Shown: positions 1-10,560 of the stretch, piece after piece
Position numbering within the stretch: position 1 is the stretch's first letter
How the letters are laid out: every line of letters starts with the position of its first letter
Assembly (NCBI GenBank): GCA_026874595.1
Contig: CM049311.1
Span: forward strand, 17,261,676 to 17,325,675
Length of the DNA stretch: 64,000 nucleotides
Direction: 5' to 3'
Source of the DNA: Sipunculus nudus
Lineage: Eukaryota > Annelida > Sipuncula > Golfingiida > Sipunculidae
Position numbers and translations under genes: made by a program
The notes under the pieces: model-generated
The model's database searches: none
The model's input: only the letters and a program-made list of their open reading frames with translations
What the model was told of the DNA's origin: nothing

Positions 1-180
1 TGCAGGTGCCAGCATCAGGAACCAAATATATTAAGCTGTTTAAACTATATTAAATCTATTGAAGATATAGAAAAAAGGATAGCCAAGAAAAGTGGAAAGA
101 CTCAGATACATAAAGAGAAGTGGGGTAACATAAAACACAGAGTGGATACTTACATTCAAAATAGATTAAATAAGCACTAG
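1..180 (+). CDS. Possible 3' end of an unrecognised coding region, cut by the window edge
   Basis: Frame 1 is open from the first base to a TAG at 178-180, giving 59 residues with no start visible. The translation is rich in Lys, Ile and Asn, and includes the stretch IAKKSGKTQIHKEKWGNIKH. It ends just before a long (TA)n run. It could be the last exon of a gene or the tail of a transposon ORF lying to the left. I do not recognise the family. An open frame of this length can occur by chance in AT-rich DNA, so confidence is low. Confidence 0.3.
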   Translation, partial: CRCQHQEPNILSCLNYIKSIEDIEKRIAKKSGKTQIHKEKWGNIKHRVDTYIQNRLNKH

Positions 181-183
181 ATT

Positions 184-236
<53 letters not shown>

Positions 237-1194
237 CATTTTCTCTTACACATACGTACCATTTTGTGTTACGGTTTTGCGTAGTTGTGTGACTTTGTGT
301 GTCGTTGATGTCTTGTATGTAATGTATCATGTAGTTTTTTATGTTCATGTATATAAATTGTTTTGTCAATGAAAAAATAAAAAAAGAACACTCGATCTGG
401 TACAGTACACTTTATTTATTGTACAGTGTAATTGTATTGATTAACTGTTATACTGTTGTTATATATTGTGTAACTGTATAGATTTAGTGTATTGTAATGT
501 TAGGGTTGTTTTAAGAATAAATTATAATTATTTGTTTACAAAAAAACACTGACTTCTTTATTTATTCCCCTAGACATTTCACGCTGCCTAGTGTTACAGA
601 ATCTGATTTTTATTTATCTTCGTAACAATTCATACAATAACGATTTAAATGAAAAGCTTAATTTTCAGTCAGTGGAAGACTGAAATTGGTGCTCAATATA
701 CGGTGTAGCAGGAATCTTACAAAGTGTGGTCGCAATGAAACCTGTAGAACTTTGGCTTTGCCAACAATTTTATATGTGTGTAACGTGTATTCCACCTGCA
801 GGATTTATTGAGAATGTTAAAATGCATTTGAAGCAATTTTTGTAGAAAGGCAAGTGACCAAAGATTAAATATGATACTCTCACACCTTGCGTTAATGACA
901 TATATCATATGGCAACTATTCATTTTATCTCATCTTCAGTGGTTAAGCAAATCTTGAAATATAGCTTCTTCCAAAAATTCTTTAGCTAATTTATATTAGT
1001 ATTTTAATTGAATAATTCAAAACGTTTCATTCATGGTTCAGTATTATCTTTAACTTAGCACGAACGCAGGTCATGAGGTTTTTAATGTAATGCATCATTA
1101 TGCCGAGTGAAGGCCAATTCCTCTACAACGGCCTACATGGTGTCCCCGGAATTATGATTGGTGATATATATATATATATATATTACTTATTATT
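181..1194. other. Gene-free AT-rich stretch with TA microsatellites
   Basis: No convincing coding region is seen. The stretch holds a (TA)n run at about 187-233 and another at about 1165-1183. Short frames inside or beside the TA runs translate to Tyr-Ile repeats and are artefacts. Confidence 0.6.
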
Positions 1195-1260
1195 ATGTAT
1201 ACTAAAATCATATTTTAAACTTTTTTGAATACAGGATATCACAACAGGATATACAGTGAG

Positions 1261-1311
<51 letters not shown>

Positions 1312-1740
1312 TTAATATCTCTTCATAATTATAACACAATGCACAATAAGGTCAATGCATTGTATAGCCTTACAGTATCAATGTAGTGTCACAAGTCTCA
1401 AGATCTTGTCACGCTTGTCTAATTTGCATGTGTGGCTTAAAATACGACAAATATGCTTCTCTTTTGCCGTAGCTTGATGAATAGTCACCGGGCAAAACTC
1501 AAAAGGCAGACTTTATCTTATCATTTAACTGATTCGATCACTTGTGATGGCGCCTGATGTATAATATTTATTGATTACTTGTTTGTTCACTGTACATGAC
1601 GAGGCAATAAGTTTGTCCTTTATATAGTAATTTATTATTTATGTAGCGAATGTGTTTAAACAGGACAAGGTATATCCCTGAATATTTGGATGGTTGATAA
1701 TGTAATTAAAAACCCCTAGTAAAATTATTAATTATCTAAC
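1195..1740. repeat. Copy A of a duplicated block, first part
   Basis: This segment is clearly similar, base by base with small indels, to about 22770-23230. Shared landmarks include ATCTCTTCATAA, GCTTGTCTAATTTGCAT and TGGTTGATA. The match resumes at 3060-3260. A (TA)n run at about 1262-1310 interrupts copy A and is absent from the other copy. The partner block lies immediately 3' of the second hydrolase gene, so this looks like a segmental duplicate of that flank without the gene. Confidence 0.65.
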
Positions 1741-3059
1741 ATCGAGTTAGGATCCTATTGGAACGGGAGAATTAGTTCAAAAGTTTAACACGCATGCCCA
1801 GGGGCGAATCCAGGATATAGGAAAGGGGTGGGGGTTCAACCCAGGAGGACCAAAAAAAAACAACTTAAAAAGAACAGGTCTGGAATGGGGGGGGGGGCAT
1901 GCTAGTTCAAATGAATCCAATTGAAAGTCCAATTGATGATACAAGTGAAGTCAGTCCAGCAGAACATCATAAAGGAAAAAAATCAAAAGTGAAACTGATG
2001 CTAACTACACTGTGATGTTGATCTTTTCTCAAAATTTATCAACTGAAAGGGAGCTATTTATGAATTTAGAAAGAAATGCCGCAGTACTCCGAGAGTAAAG
2101 GATGGCCACGCTTTTATATTTGTCTGCCCATCAGGTCAACCAACCAGATTCATGAAGTGACCTTATATAATATTAAAATACATGCATCTTAACTGGCTAC
2201 TAAATATTGTCAATTCAGGAGCTAGAAAAGGTTTCAGGCATTCATAAATCTGAATATCTTTTACATAATAACCAGACAGTAAAATTAGTTTAGGCTTAAC
2301 GAAATAACAAATGATTCTGTTAACATTTCTGAGAACTTACCTATCCAGTTCAGTTTTTTTTCAGAAATCAATGCGGGCGGGTGATTATTTTATTTATCCT
2401 TTTTTGTGTGTTTGTCGATAAAAATGTAATGATCAGGGAAAAATGCATGATTAAAAACAGATAGTTTTGCTAAACAGGTGAAAGCATTACATAACAAAGG
2501 AAATCTGATCAAAATTGTATTAGCTTATCTTCTTGAAAGAAATGTCCGAGCGACTAGAGCTAAAAATTGGTAAGTTTCTAATGAAAATCAAAATAAAAAT
2601 TTTTGATGCGGGGGATTAATTTGACACGGGAGGTGCCTGAGAACCATACCGTTTATTATTATTAGACCTTAGGCCTGGTACTGCTAATGTGCTGTCGCCT
2701 ATAAGACGGACAGTCGTACAAATGCAAGTGTGGTCTATACAAAGGCTTAATGGTACATTGTAAAATGGACAACAGATCCCTAAGAAAGAAAATGGGGGGA
2801 AAAAAAACAAATACACTATCTAATTAATAGACCTCGTGTCTCAGATTCATGGATCTGGTGTCTCAGATCCATGGGCTGGACAAGCAGCTACAAGCGTCTC
2901 CATGCCATGTACCATTCTTTGTAAAAAATATAAAAAATATATAAATTATAATGAAGTAAAATGATATCCTCGAAGAATAAAGGAATGTAATTATAAAACA
3001 TTTAAATTAATAACTGTATCATCTAATTATAATAAGCATTGTTTTTTGAGCATATCCTG
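1741..3059. other. Insertion-like stretch splitting duplicated block A; contains dispersed repeats
   Basis: This stretch has no counterpart in the partner block at 22.8-23.4 kb. It contains a repeat near 1800-1900 (GGGGCGAATCCAGGAT onward) also seen inverted near 35830-35925. A second repeat at about 2420-2660 also occurs near 26050-26330 (inverted) and 28640-28860 (direct). No gene is seen. Confidence 0.5.
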
Positions 3060-3260
3060 TAACAATACAAATATGCAAAGTATTAATTATGATAACAGAT
3101 GTATGTGTATCATTTAAATTAAATACTTTTCGATCATTGCGTCTGGGTATGTTGTAACTTAGGGTAAAACAAATAGTTCAAGATATTAAACAGAGCAGTT
3201 AAATTTACTCCAAGTAGTGTGCGTCTTTGTGCATAGTTGCAGCTTCGGTTATAAATTAAC
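3060..3260. repeat. Copy A of the duplicated block, second part
   Basis: This segment matches about 23250-23440: ATGCAAAGTATTAATTATGA, then ACAGATGTATGTGTAT, then GAGCAGTTAAATTT and TTTTGTGCATAGT-like sequence. Together with 1195-1740 it forms one duplicated block interrupted by about 1.3 kb. Confidence 0.6.
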
Positions 3261-3530
3261 ATTTACTTAAATGTAAAGCACTGGACGTCTGGTTATGTTC
3301 CTTCGGTTATTCCAAAACAGAGTTTTGCGGATACTAAATTTTCAGTCGGACGCCGCCGCCGCTTAGGGTTTCCGGAGAACTCCCTAACCACTTGGCGGAT
3401 TTTTTTTTTTTAATTCGGATTTATGATCGGGTCACATGTGAACTGCTGCGCCCTCATTTTTGGTTGACCTCTGACCTTTCCTCGCTGCCTAGCGTCCATT
3501 TGTGCGTCTGTTTCCACACATAAACCCACA

Positions 3531-4086
3531 TATCTCGGGAACCGTTTGACCGATCAGGCTAAATATTTTGCATAAATGTAGCCCTTGGAAAGCTTTATAA
3601 AATACACTAAAAATGGTGGCGCCATCTGCAACCATTTTTGCACAGCGTCCATCTGTTCATCTGCCTTTGGATAAAATCACTCATATCTCGGCAGTGGTTT
3701 ACTTATCCACCTGAAGTTTTGCATGTTTGTACATCCTGGACAGCTTTCTTGATTTTATGACATGTGGCGTCACCTTCATACAAGTTTACGCTGCAGACAT
3801 CCAAGCTCATATCTCGGGAACCGGTTGACCCACTGGGCCAAAATTTTGCAAAAGTATAGATCTCATAAAGCTCTTTATCATACACAAAATTGGTGGCGCC
3901 ACCTGCCACCATTTTTGCACAGTGTCTTTCTGTTTGTCTGCTGTGGGTTTAAATCACTCATATACAAGTAGTGGTTTGACTTATTTGCTTAAAATTTTGT
4001 ACATGTATACAACTTGGACAGCTTTCTGGATTTTGTGGTAGGTGGCGCAACCTACATACACATTTCGGCTGCAGACATCTATACTA
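3531..4086. repeat. Two tandem copies of a ~279 bp repeat
   Basis: Two units begin at 3531 and 3810 with TATCTCGGGAACC and run in the same order through GGTGGCGCCA, CCATTTTTGCACAG, TCTGTTTGTCTGC-like sequence, CTTGGACAGCTTTCT and CTGCAGACATC. The units are diverged, so this is an old tandem duplication. The frames predicted across it on both strands carry no recognisable domain. Confidence 0.7.
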
Positions 4087-4845
4087 ATATGCAACACACC
4101 TCCCTCTATTTCCCCTTGCCACTCAATCCATGCCTCATTTCACCCGTCCCACTCTGATTTCGCCGGATACACGTAGTCGCTTGTCGACTACCCGTATTCT
4201 AGTTACTATATTGTACTGGTCGAATATAAATTTTTGAGTTTTGAGACAGATCATAAAAATGCAGGGACCATGCACTGGTCAGATTATTGTACAAATGTAC
4301 CTTGCTATAGTGATGTATATTCAGACTGTTCAGCACTGTAGGCCTGTACTTGTAGATATTACATAACATTGCTGAGGGTAGAGTACAAGGATTATACCTG
4401 AGATCTAATATTAGTCACTGCATGGGGTGCATCTGGCACTCTCACCGTCTGGTATAGCTTTACATAACTCACAAAGACTGGGGACAACCATGGCTAGTTT
4501 AGAGGACTGCATTGGCATAGCACAATGAGATAAAGAGCATGGCGCTCATTTGATATCTATTCTCAATTTTTATAGCCTCATGAAAGGTTCAAAATCAAGA
4601 TTTCGCGAGAGATTAGCCTCGCGAATATAAAGCCAATCACATGCAGTATGCATCGAAAATTGTTCAAACTTTTATTATGCTGTTAGTTAAATATCTTAAT
4701 ATGTTGAATTATAATTACTTTAAAACTTTTAAGTAGGCACAAAGGCAATGTTTAATTAGTGTGTCTCAGTTACTGACGTTTCCCTTTTATGGCATTTAAT
4801 AAATGTATTTTGGTAAGTCGTAATTCTTAAAAATAAAGCAAATGG
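4087..4845. other. Gene-free flank of the DIRS element
   Basis: No coding region or RNA gene is recognised. The last part, about 4809-4835 (TTGGTAAGTCGTAATTC onward), resembles the sequence ending the right side of the DIRS element near 10113-10140 in the same orientation. This may be an older copy of the element's outer end. Confidence 0.45.
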
Positions 4846-4912
4846 TAATTCTACCGTCTTATCAGGACCATACGAGATTCCGCGAGATTGTGTAGCTATC
4901 CCATGAGTCAAT
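4846..4912 (+). repeat. Left inverted terminal repeat of the DIRS element
   Basis: The 67-base left terminus starts TAATTCTACCGTCTTATC and ends CCCATGAGTCAAT. It is an imperfect inverted match to 10034-10100. Bases 4847-4889 are repeated exactly, inverted, at 9841-9883. Confidence 0.85.
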
Positions 4913-5112
4913 GCGTAGTTGACCCAGTTTTAAGTCAGACGTATATTTACAGCTTGAGAAGATTTCACGTTCGTTTTGCAAAAATAATCACTGCAAAGTG
5001 CCAGTATTGCATGCGTGCGGTACAATAGTTCCGAAAGGAACCGCTAGGCACAAATAATTGATCGGTTTCGTGCATGCGTGCACGGGAACCTGAACATTAC
5101 GGCTGAGCAGTT

Positions 5113-6738
5113 ATGGCCAGCGGTGGAGAGCTGCTGTCCACCATCTTGTCCGAGATGGACAAGCTGACAGAGACTGACAAGAAAAATGAATCGCCTGGGG
5201 AATGTAGCCCTGTAAAAGGCACAACATCTCTCGCTAAACCGAACGACAGCACCGGTGCAAGAAATAAACAGAAAGCACGTGCTTCTGCAAGCAACGAGAG
5301 CTCAGAAAAACAAACACGTGACGTCACGGGGGATTCTCCAGGCCAGCAAAATGGCGGCCAAGATGGCACACAACAAAGCCAAAACAAATCATCTGTGAAA
5401 AGTTCGGGAAGCTCTGCTACCAGAAACGACGGAGAAAAACAGAGATGTGACAGTTCACGACGAACTAAAGAGAAAGACCGTTCGAGGGATAACGGAACTA
5501 GCCACAGGCGAGAGAAAGTCCTATCATGCCTCGGGCTCCGCTTCGGGTGATAATTCAAGAAACTCGAGTATCAGCACGCAACAGTCGAGCATGAAGGAAG
5601 ATATTAACGCTCTCCGTCAACAGGTCAGTAATTTGCGGATATGGTGTCGGGGCTTGCGCCAGTTTTGCATGATTTGACTGAATTTAAACGCAGTTTTGAA
5701 GTTAATGAAGCGGAACAGATTATGGAGGAAGGTGAACTGCATGACTCATGCCCAGATACCGTGATGGATCATGATGACGGCGGGGTTCACCATGCTGTGG
5801 AACACAGTGCGGCGGACCCTGGTGATAGTTTAGCCTCATGTTCCAGCCACAGCTCAAATGTCAGCCAAGTTCTCGAGGAATTAGCAAACGACATAAACAA
5901 AACGGAAACCTGTGGGCCCCCAGTGCTAGACAAACTTGCAGAGATACTCAATAGCGTATCTCAGAATGGAATGGATGAGGAGAAAAAAGCTGCAAGAGCA
6001 AAACAGTTCGCAAGACCAATAAACTGTCAAGGTATGTCACCTGCAAAAATAAACTCAGAAATCTGGTCTGAACTCAAAACAGAAACCAAGAACAGAGATT
6101 TAAGATTCCAAAAAATGCTGGCAACGCTGTTCAGTGGTTTAACACCTTTTGTGGAGGTGACAAACAAACTGCTTCATTCTCTCCAGAATAAATCCGGGGA
6201 AGAATCTACACTGAAGGCAGAAACTCTTCTCCCAGGACTAACAAGTGGGCTAGCATTGATAACATCAGTGGCTCATGACCTCAACATGAGGAGAAGGGAA
6301 CTTATAAAGCCAGAACTAAACACACAATTGATGAAAACTCTAGCAGCACCCAGTAATCCAGTTACACAACAACTATTTGGGGATGAACTGAGCAAAACTG
6401 TCAAAGACCTGTCTGAAACTAAAAAAACTGACTACTAAAGTGTCAAGACTTGTTACTCGTGGTAAGGGTCCTAGACACTTCCACCCATACGCTAACAACC
6501 GAGGAAACGGTCCGCATCCTATCAGCAAAGCCCCTTTTTTGGCCAAAGTCAGGGCAACACCTACCACAGAAAGAATGTTGCCAACAACAACTTCAAGAAC
6601 AGGCCAGGACTGAACAGCCAGTTCCAGTTCAAGAGGCCAGGTCAGAAGACCTTTCCCAACAACAGAAAATAGACACTGTGGGTACAGGTCACTTGTACAC
6701 CTTCCCAAAGTTTATGGGCCCCAAAGGTGAACATTAAA
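5113..6738 (+). pseudogene. Gag-like region of the DIRS element, frameshifted
   Basis: The region opens with ATG at 5113, encoding MASGGELLSTILSEMDKL and then a long low-complexity stretch rich in Ser, Lys, Asn, Gln and Arg. The open frame moves from frame 1 (5113-5550) to frame 2 (to about 5640, with a Gln/Ser/Leu stretch that may be coiled coil), then back to frame 1 at 5641-6438. The latter has an acidic patch followed by a more conserved helical part (LTPFVEVTNKLL). A basic, Gln/Asn/Arg-rich tail of the kind ending DIRS gag proteins lies in other frames at about 6450-6738, with a T-run near 6535 as the likely indel site. The position upstream of RT, the basic tail and the element context support gag; sequence alone would not. 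The minus-strand frame 5097-5558 is a shadow. Confidence 0.7.
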
Positions 6739-6809
6739 TAGGGGGAAACATTAAAAACTCTTTCTCGGAATGGGAAAAATTATCTTCTGATAAAAACATT
6801 TTAACATAT

Positions 6810-8773
6810 GTGAAAGGATGTACCATAGAATTTATAGATTTGCCTATTCAGAGCTTTGAGCCAAAATTGATACAGTTCAGTGAAAAAGAGGAAATTATTG
6901 TAAATTCAGAGATTCAAAAACTATTGGCTAAAGGGGTCATTATTGAAAGTAATGAACAACCAGGACAATTCATATCAACAATCTTCTTAAGACCAAAGAA
7001 AGATGGCACTTTTCGCACAATACTAAATTTGAAAAAATTAAATTCTTACATTGCATATTATCACTTTAAAATGGATACCATTCAAACATGTGTCAGTCTC
7101 ATGATTCCTGGTTGTTACATGGCTTCATTGGATTTACGGGATGCGTACTACTCTGTGCCAATACACCCTGATTATCAAAAGTATTTAAATTCAGATGGAA
7201 TAGAAAACTGTACAAATACACAGCCTTACCAAATGGACTTACCTGTGCCCCTCTTTATTTCACTAAGCTCATGAAACCTGTGCTGGCAGCATTAAGACAA
7301 AGGGGTCACATAGTCTCTATATATTTAGATGACCTTTATATACAAGCCCGAACTTATGATGAATGCAAGACTAGCATAGAAGAGACGGTAACAGTTTTGA
7401 ATAGACTTGGCTTCATGGTGCATCAGGAAAAATCAAAATTCATTCCTAGTCAACATTTAGAACATTTAGGCTTCATTCTTAATTCACTGGACATGGAGGT
7501 TACAGTCAATGCAGCAAAACAGAATAATATCAAAGTATTAGGGGAACAGGTGCTACAAAAACACAGTAAAAATGATTGTACCATTCAAGATGTAGCGCAG
7601 CTTATAGGAACTATGGTCTCGTGTCTGCCAGGGGTGGAATATGGTGAATTACATTACAGAAGCTTAGAACTTAATAAAATTGAAGCCCTAAAACTCAGCA
7701 AAGGGAATTTTAATGCTAACATAACACTCTCAAAACAATCAGTTGAAGATATTAAATGGTGGTTTGATATTTGCCAAAATTCAAGAAAAATATCTCATGG
7801 GAACCCATGCAACACTATAAGAACAGATGCATCCCTAGCTGGATGGGGGGCTGTAATGGGTAAACATTCCACTGGGGGGCGCTGGCTGAACTCTGAATGC
7901 ACAGAACACATAAATGTTTTGGAACTTAAAGCGGCCTTCCTGGGAAAACAAGCTTTATGCAGTCAGGTACACCATACACACCTACTCCTACAGTTGGATA
8001 ATTCAACTGCAGTCGCCTACTTAAGAAATATGGGCGGCACTCATTCAATCCAGTGCAATAACATCACCCAGCAGATTTGGAATTGGTGCATAACAAAATA
8101 CATTTGGCTTAGTATCTCACATATTCCAGGGATAGAGAATACCAGAGCAGACTCTGAATCTCGTAAGTTTAACGATAGGACAGAATGGACATTAGACAGT
8201 AAAGTCTTCTGTAACATTAGCAAGCACTTCGGAGTACCAGACATAGATCTGTTTGCTTCTAGAGTTAACCATCAGGTGGAGACCTATTTTTCATGGAAAG
8301 CAGATCCCTGCTCCATAGGAACAGATGCCTTTTTACATGACTGGGGGACTTATAATCTTTGCTTTGCTTTTCCTCCCTTCAGTATAATTCAACGAGTGCT
8401 CCAAAAAGTGATACAAGACCAGGTCGACATTGTGCTGTTGGTCCCAGATTGGCCGACACAATCATGGTACCCGCAGCTCCTACAACTGTTAGTAGAGAGC
8501 CCAGTGCTACTTCCCAGGAGACAACATCTGCTACATCTGCCGCACGACACAAGTCAGGTCCACCCCTTCTGGCGAAAAATGCGACTTGCAGCTTGCCACT
8601 TGTCAGGCAGAGCTTACAACAGAAGGGAATATCAAGCAGAACTCAGGAAATCCTCATGTGCTCATGGCGCACAGGGACTCAGAAACAATATAAAACTTAT
8701 ATCACAAAATGGACTAAGTTTTTCAATACAAGACATTTCGATCCAATACAACCAAATATACCAGAAGTATTAG
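6810..8773 (+). pseudogene. DIRS reverse transcriptase-RNase H-methyltransferase region, one frameshift
   Basis: RT fingers and palm motifs are in 6810-7190 (VIIESNEQPGQFIST, RPKKDGTFRTILNLKKLN, MASLDLRDAYYSVPI). The frame then shifts by one base near 7185-7195, in an A/T-rich run, and continues in the 7271-8773 frame. Motifs LPNGL and FTKLMKP lie just before the second ORF. The catalytic YLDD box is at about 7320-7335. RNase H motifs follow: TDASLAGWG (about 7825) and DNSTAVAYL (about 7995). Then comes DIDLFASRVNH (about 8240), the signature of the DAM-like methyltransferase domain of DIRS elements. Domain order and motifs make the assignment secure. The single shift means this copy cannot encode a full-length enzyme without frameshifting. 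The 3' end overlaps the recombinase frame by about 310 bases. Confidence 0.88.
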
Positions 8774-9573
8774 AATTTTTAACTTTCTTGTATGATTCAG
8801 GCTTAAAGTACAGTGCAATCAATACTGCTCGCTCAGCATTAGCATGTTTTGTGACCATAGATGGCCAGTTAACACTGGGGACACACCCATTAGTAAAAAG
8901 GTTTCTTAAGGCAGTTTTTCAATCACGACCAGCCCTGCCAAGGTACCAGGACACCTGGAATGTGGACACAGTTCTCATGTACATAGAAAAACTTATGCCT
9001 CTAGAGGAACTTAGCTTAAAACAGTTAACATTTAAACTAGTTATGTTAATAGCATTAGTGACAGGACAGAGGTGTCAGTCAATACATTTGTTGGACTTGC
9101 ACCAAATGAAAGTCACTAAAGATGGTGTACATTTCATCATTGATAAACTTATGAAACAATCAAAGCCAGGAAAACACCAGCCAATATTAGTATTGCCTAG
9201 GTTTAAGCAAAATGCAGCATTGTGTTGTTTTCTTACTTTGAAAGAGTACCTAGTGAGAACAAGAAACCTTAGAGTTGAGGCAGATAACACAAAGTTGTTT
9301 ATTAGTTACATGAAACCACATAAAGCTGTAGCCAAGGACACAATCAGTAGACGGGTAAAATCTGTAATGGCAAGAGCTGGCATTGACATACAGTTGTTTA
9401 AGCCTCATAGTTCAAGAGCGGCATCAACAAGTAAGGTTTTAGCTGTAGGGACATCACTGTCTGTCATAATGAAAACAGCAGGATGGAGTAGTGCTTCTAC
9501 TTTTAGAAAGTTTTACCAAAAACCAGTATCTAATAGCAGTAATGATTATGCTGAAGCTTTGCTTCATAAGTAG
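8464..9573 (+). CDS. DIRS tyrosine recombinase (integrase)
   Basis: This is a 369-residue frame from the ATG at 8464; the open frame itself extends back to 8359 without an upstream ATG. The protein is a phage-integrase-fold tyrosine recombinase that would insert the circular DNA copy of the element. The N-terminal part includes a core-binding SAM-like segment (TQKQYKTYITKWTKFF). Catalytic residues are visible: Arg at about 203 (VTGQRCQS), HSSR with His about 315 and Arg about 318, Trp about 341 (AGWSS), and nucleophile Tyr about 351 (FRKFYQKP). The spacing is normal for the family. It is the only undamaged reading frame in the element and lies last, as in other DIRS elements. Whether it is expressed is unknown. 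Confidence 0.9.
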   Translation: MVPAAPTTVSREPSATSQETTSATSAARHKSGPPLLAKNATCSLPLVRQSLQQKGISSRTQEILMCSWRTGTQKQYKTYITKWTKFFNTRHFDPIQPNIPEVLEFLTFLYDSGLKYSAINTARSALACFVTIDGQLTLGTHPLVKRFLKAVFQSRPALPRYQDTWNVDTVLMYIEKLMPLEELSLKQLTFKLVMLIALVTGQRCQSIHLLDLHQMKVTKDGVHFIIDKLMKQSKPGKHQPILVLPRFKQNAALCCFLTLKEYLVRTRNLRVEADNTKLFISYMKPHKAVAKDTISRRVKSVMARAGIDIQLFKPHSSRAASTSKVLAVGTSLSVIMKTAGWSSASTFRKFYQKPVSNSSNDYAEALLHK

Positions 9574-9840
9574 GAAATTTGAGGGCAGAAACCTGGACAC
9601 TAGTATAGGGGTTACTTTTTATATGGCTATAAAGATAGTTACACTAGAGACTAAACAGCAATTATTGAATATATCTCCTCCAGGTTCTCAGGTATATGAT
9701 ACTTAACAAATTGAGAAAAGGAATACAATTTTGGTGCATATGTATTTACTAGTTGGATATAGTAAACTGTTTCAAGTAGAACTTGTCTTTGTGTCTCTTT
9801 TACATGCTCTCTACACACTCTATGTCCACTCATGCTTTAA

Positions 9841-9962
9841 AATCTCGCGGAATCTCGTATGGTCCTGATAAGACGGTAGAATTTAAAAATTAAACGAGAC
9901 TTACCAAAGTTGAAGTTTAATTGTAATTCTACCGTCTTGTCAGGAACATGAGAGATTAAGCG
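9841..9962. repeat. Internal complementary region (ICR) of the DIRS element
   Basis: The first part (9841-9883) is complementary to the start of the left terminus (4847-4889, 43 of 43). The second part (9877-9962) is complementary to the right outer end (10062-10147, 85 of 86). The ICR thus represents the two element ends joined, which is what the DIRS replication model needs to template closure of the circle. On its own, 9877-10147 would look like an 86 bp inverted repeat with a 99-base loop. Confidence 0.85.
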
Positions 9963-10033
9963 CCCACCCTGACTATAAGTCCCTCCCTACTTCTGGCGAA
10001 CCAAAATTATGAGTGGACATTCTGGCTGTAAAA

Positions 10034-10147
10034 ATTGACTCATGGGATAGCTACGCAATCTCGCTTAATCTCTCATGTTCCTGACAAGACGGTAGAATTA
10101 CAATCAAACTTCAACTTTGGTAAGTCTCGTTTAATTTTTAAATTCTA
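10034..10147 (-). repeat. Right inverted terminal repeat and outer end of the DIRS element
   Basis: 10034-10100 is the imperfect inverted partner of 4846-4912. 10062-10147 is the inverted partner of the second half of the ICR. The element boundary is placed at 10147, where complementarity with the ICR stops. Confidence 0.75.
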
Positions 10148-10560
10148 TGACGCTGTCTTTACCAGCGAAAAAAGGGAAAAGTCTGCAAAACATGGTAACC
10201 CTTTCTACTCACAAAAGATAACCATTCATTATAGATATATGAAAATAAATCATTTTTTTTAATTGGTTACATTTTTGGTTGTCCCTTAAGTTTATTTGCG
10301 GGTTGAATGCGGGCTAACCTATGGTAAAAATGAGGGGCGGGTGCGGGCTGAAAGCTAAATGTGCGGGGCGGGTGCGGGTCGATTTTCTCTTTGTAGATGC
10401 AGGGAGGGTTTTCACAACTGCGGTGCGGGGCGCTGCGGGCTGTAGGTTTGTTGCGCGGGGCGAGTGCGGGCTCTAAATTCCGGCCCGCGCAGGGCCTTAG
10501 CAGGTATGCATGCATTTTAGCCCATGGGCTAGGAAGGACCCCCCCCCCCCCCCTCTGAAA
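10148..10560. repeat. GC-rich minisatellite-like block with a C run
   Basis: From about 10300 the sequence contains repeated GCGGGTGCGGGCTG-type units (GCGGGGCGGGTGCGGG near 10372, GCGGGGCGCTGCGGGC near 10424, GCGCGGGGCGAGTGCGG near 10453), and a run of about 14 C near 10539. This stands out sharply from the AT-rich surroundings. A minus-strand Pro/Ala-rich frame here is a by-product of the repeat. Confidence 0.6.

Larger units (their letters stand above)
4846..10147 (+). mobile_element. DIRS-type tyrosine-recombinase retrotransposon, nearly complete but decayed
   Basis: The element runs 5' to 3' as gag-like ORF, reverse transcriptase plus RNase H plus a methyltransferase-like segment, then tyrosine recombinase. 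This is the layout of DIRS retrotransposons, which insert through a recombinase instead of a DDE integrase and therefore leave no target duplication. Inverted terminal repeats are at 4846-4912 and 10034-10100. Just inside the right end, 9841-9962 is an internal complementary region: its first 43 bases are the exact reverse complement of 4847-4889, and 9877-9962 is the reverse complement of 10062-10147 with one mismatch. No LTRs are present. Indels break the gag and RT frames, so this copy is probably not autonomous, although the recombinase frame is intact. Confidence 0.9.

Noticed and set aside
166-369. Open frames through (TA)n, (AG)n and (CT)n runs
   Set aside because: Tyr-Ile, Arg-Glu and Leu-Ser strings at 166-369, 17376-17591, 18948-19214, 19522-20151, 45404-45695, 50794-51021 and 57549-57743 come from dinucleotide repeats.
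3531-4086. CRISPR array or other prokaryotic repeat system
   Set aside because: The repeats are long, few and diverged, in a eukaryotic intron-bearing genome; there are no short regular repeats with unique spacers.
5097-5558. 153-codon minus-strand frame
   Set aside because: It is the antisense shadow of the DIRS gag-like region and shows no domain.
9877-10147. Independent MITE with 86 bp inverted repeats
   Set aside because: The arms are explained as the ICR and right terminus of the DIRS element, and the inner part carries sequence shared with the left terminus.
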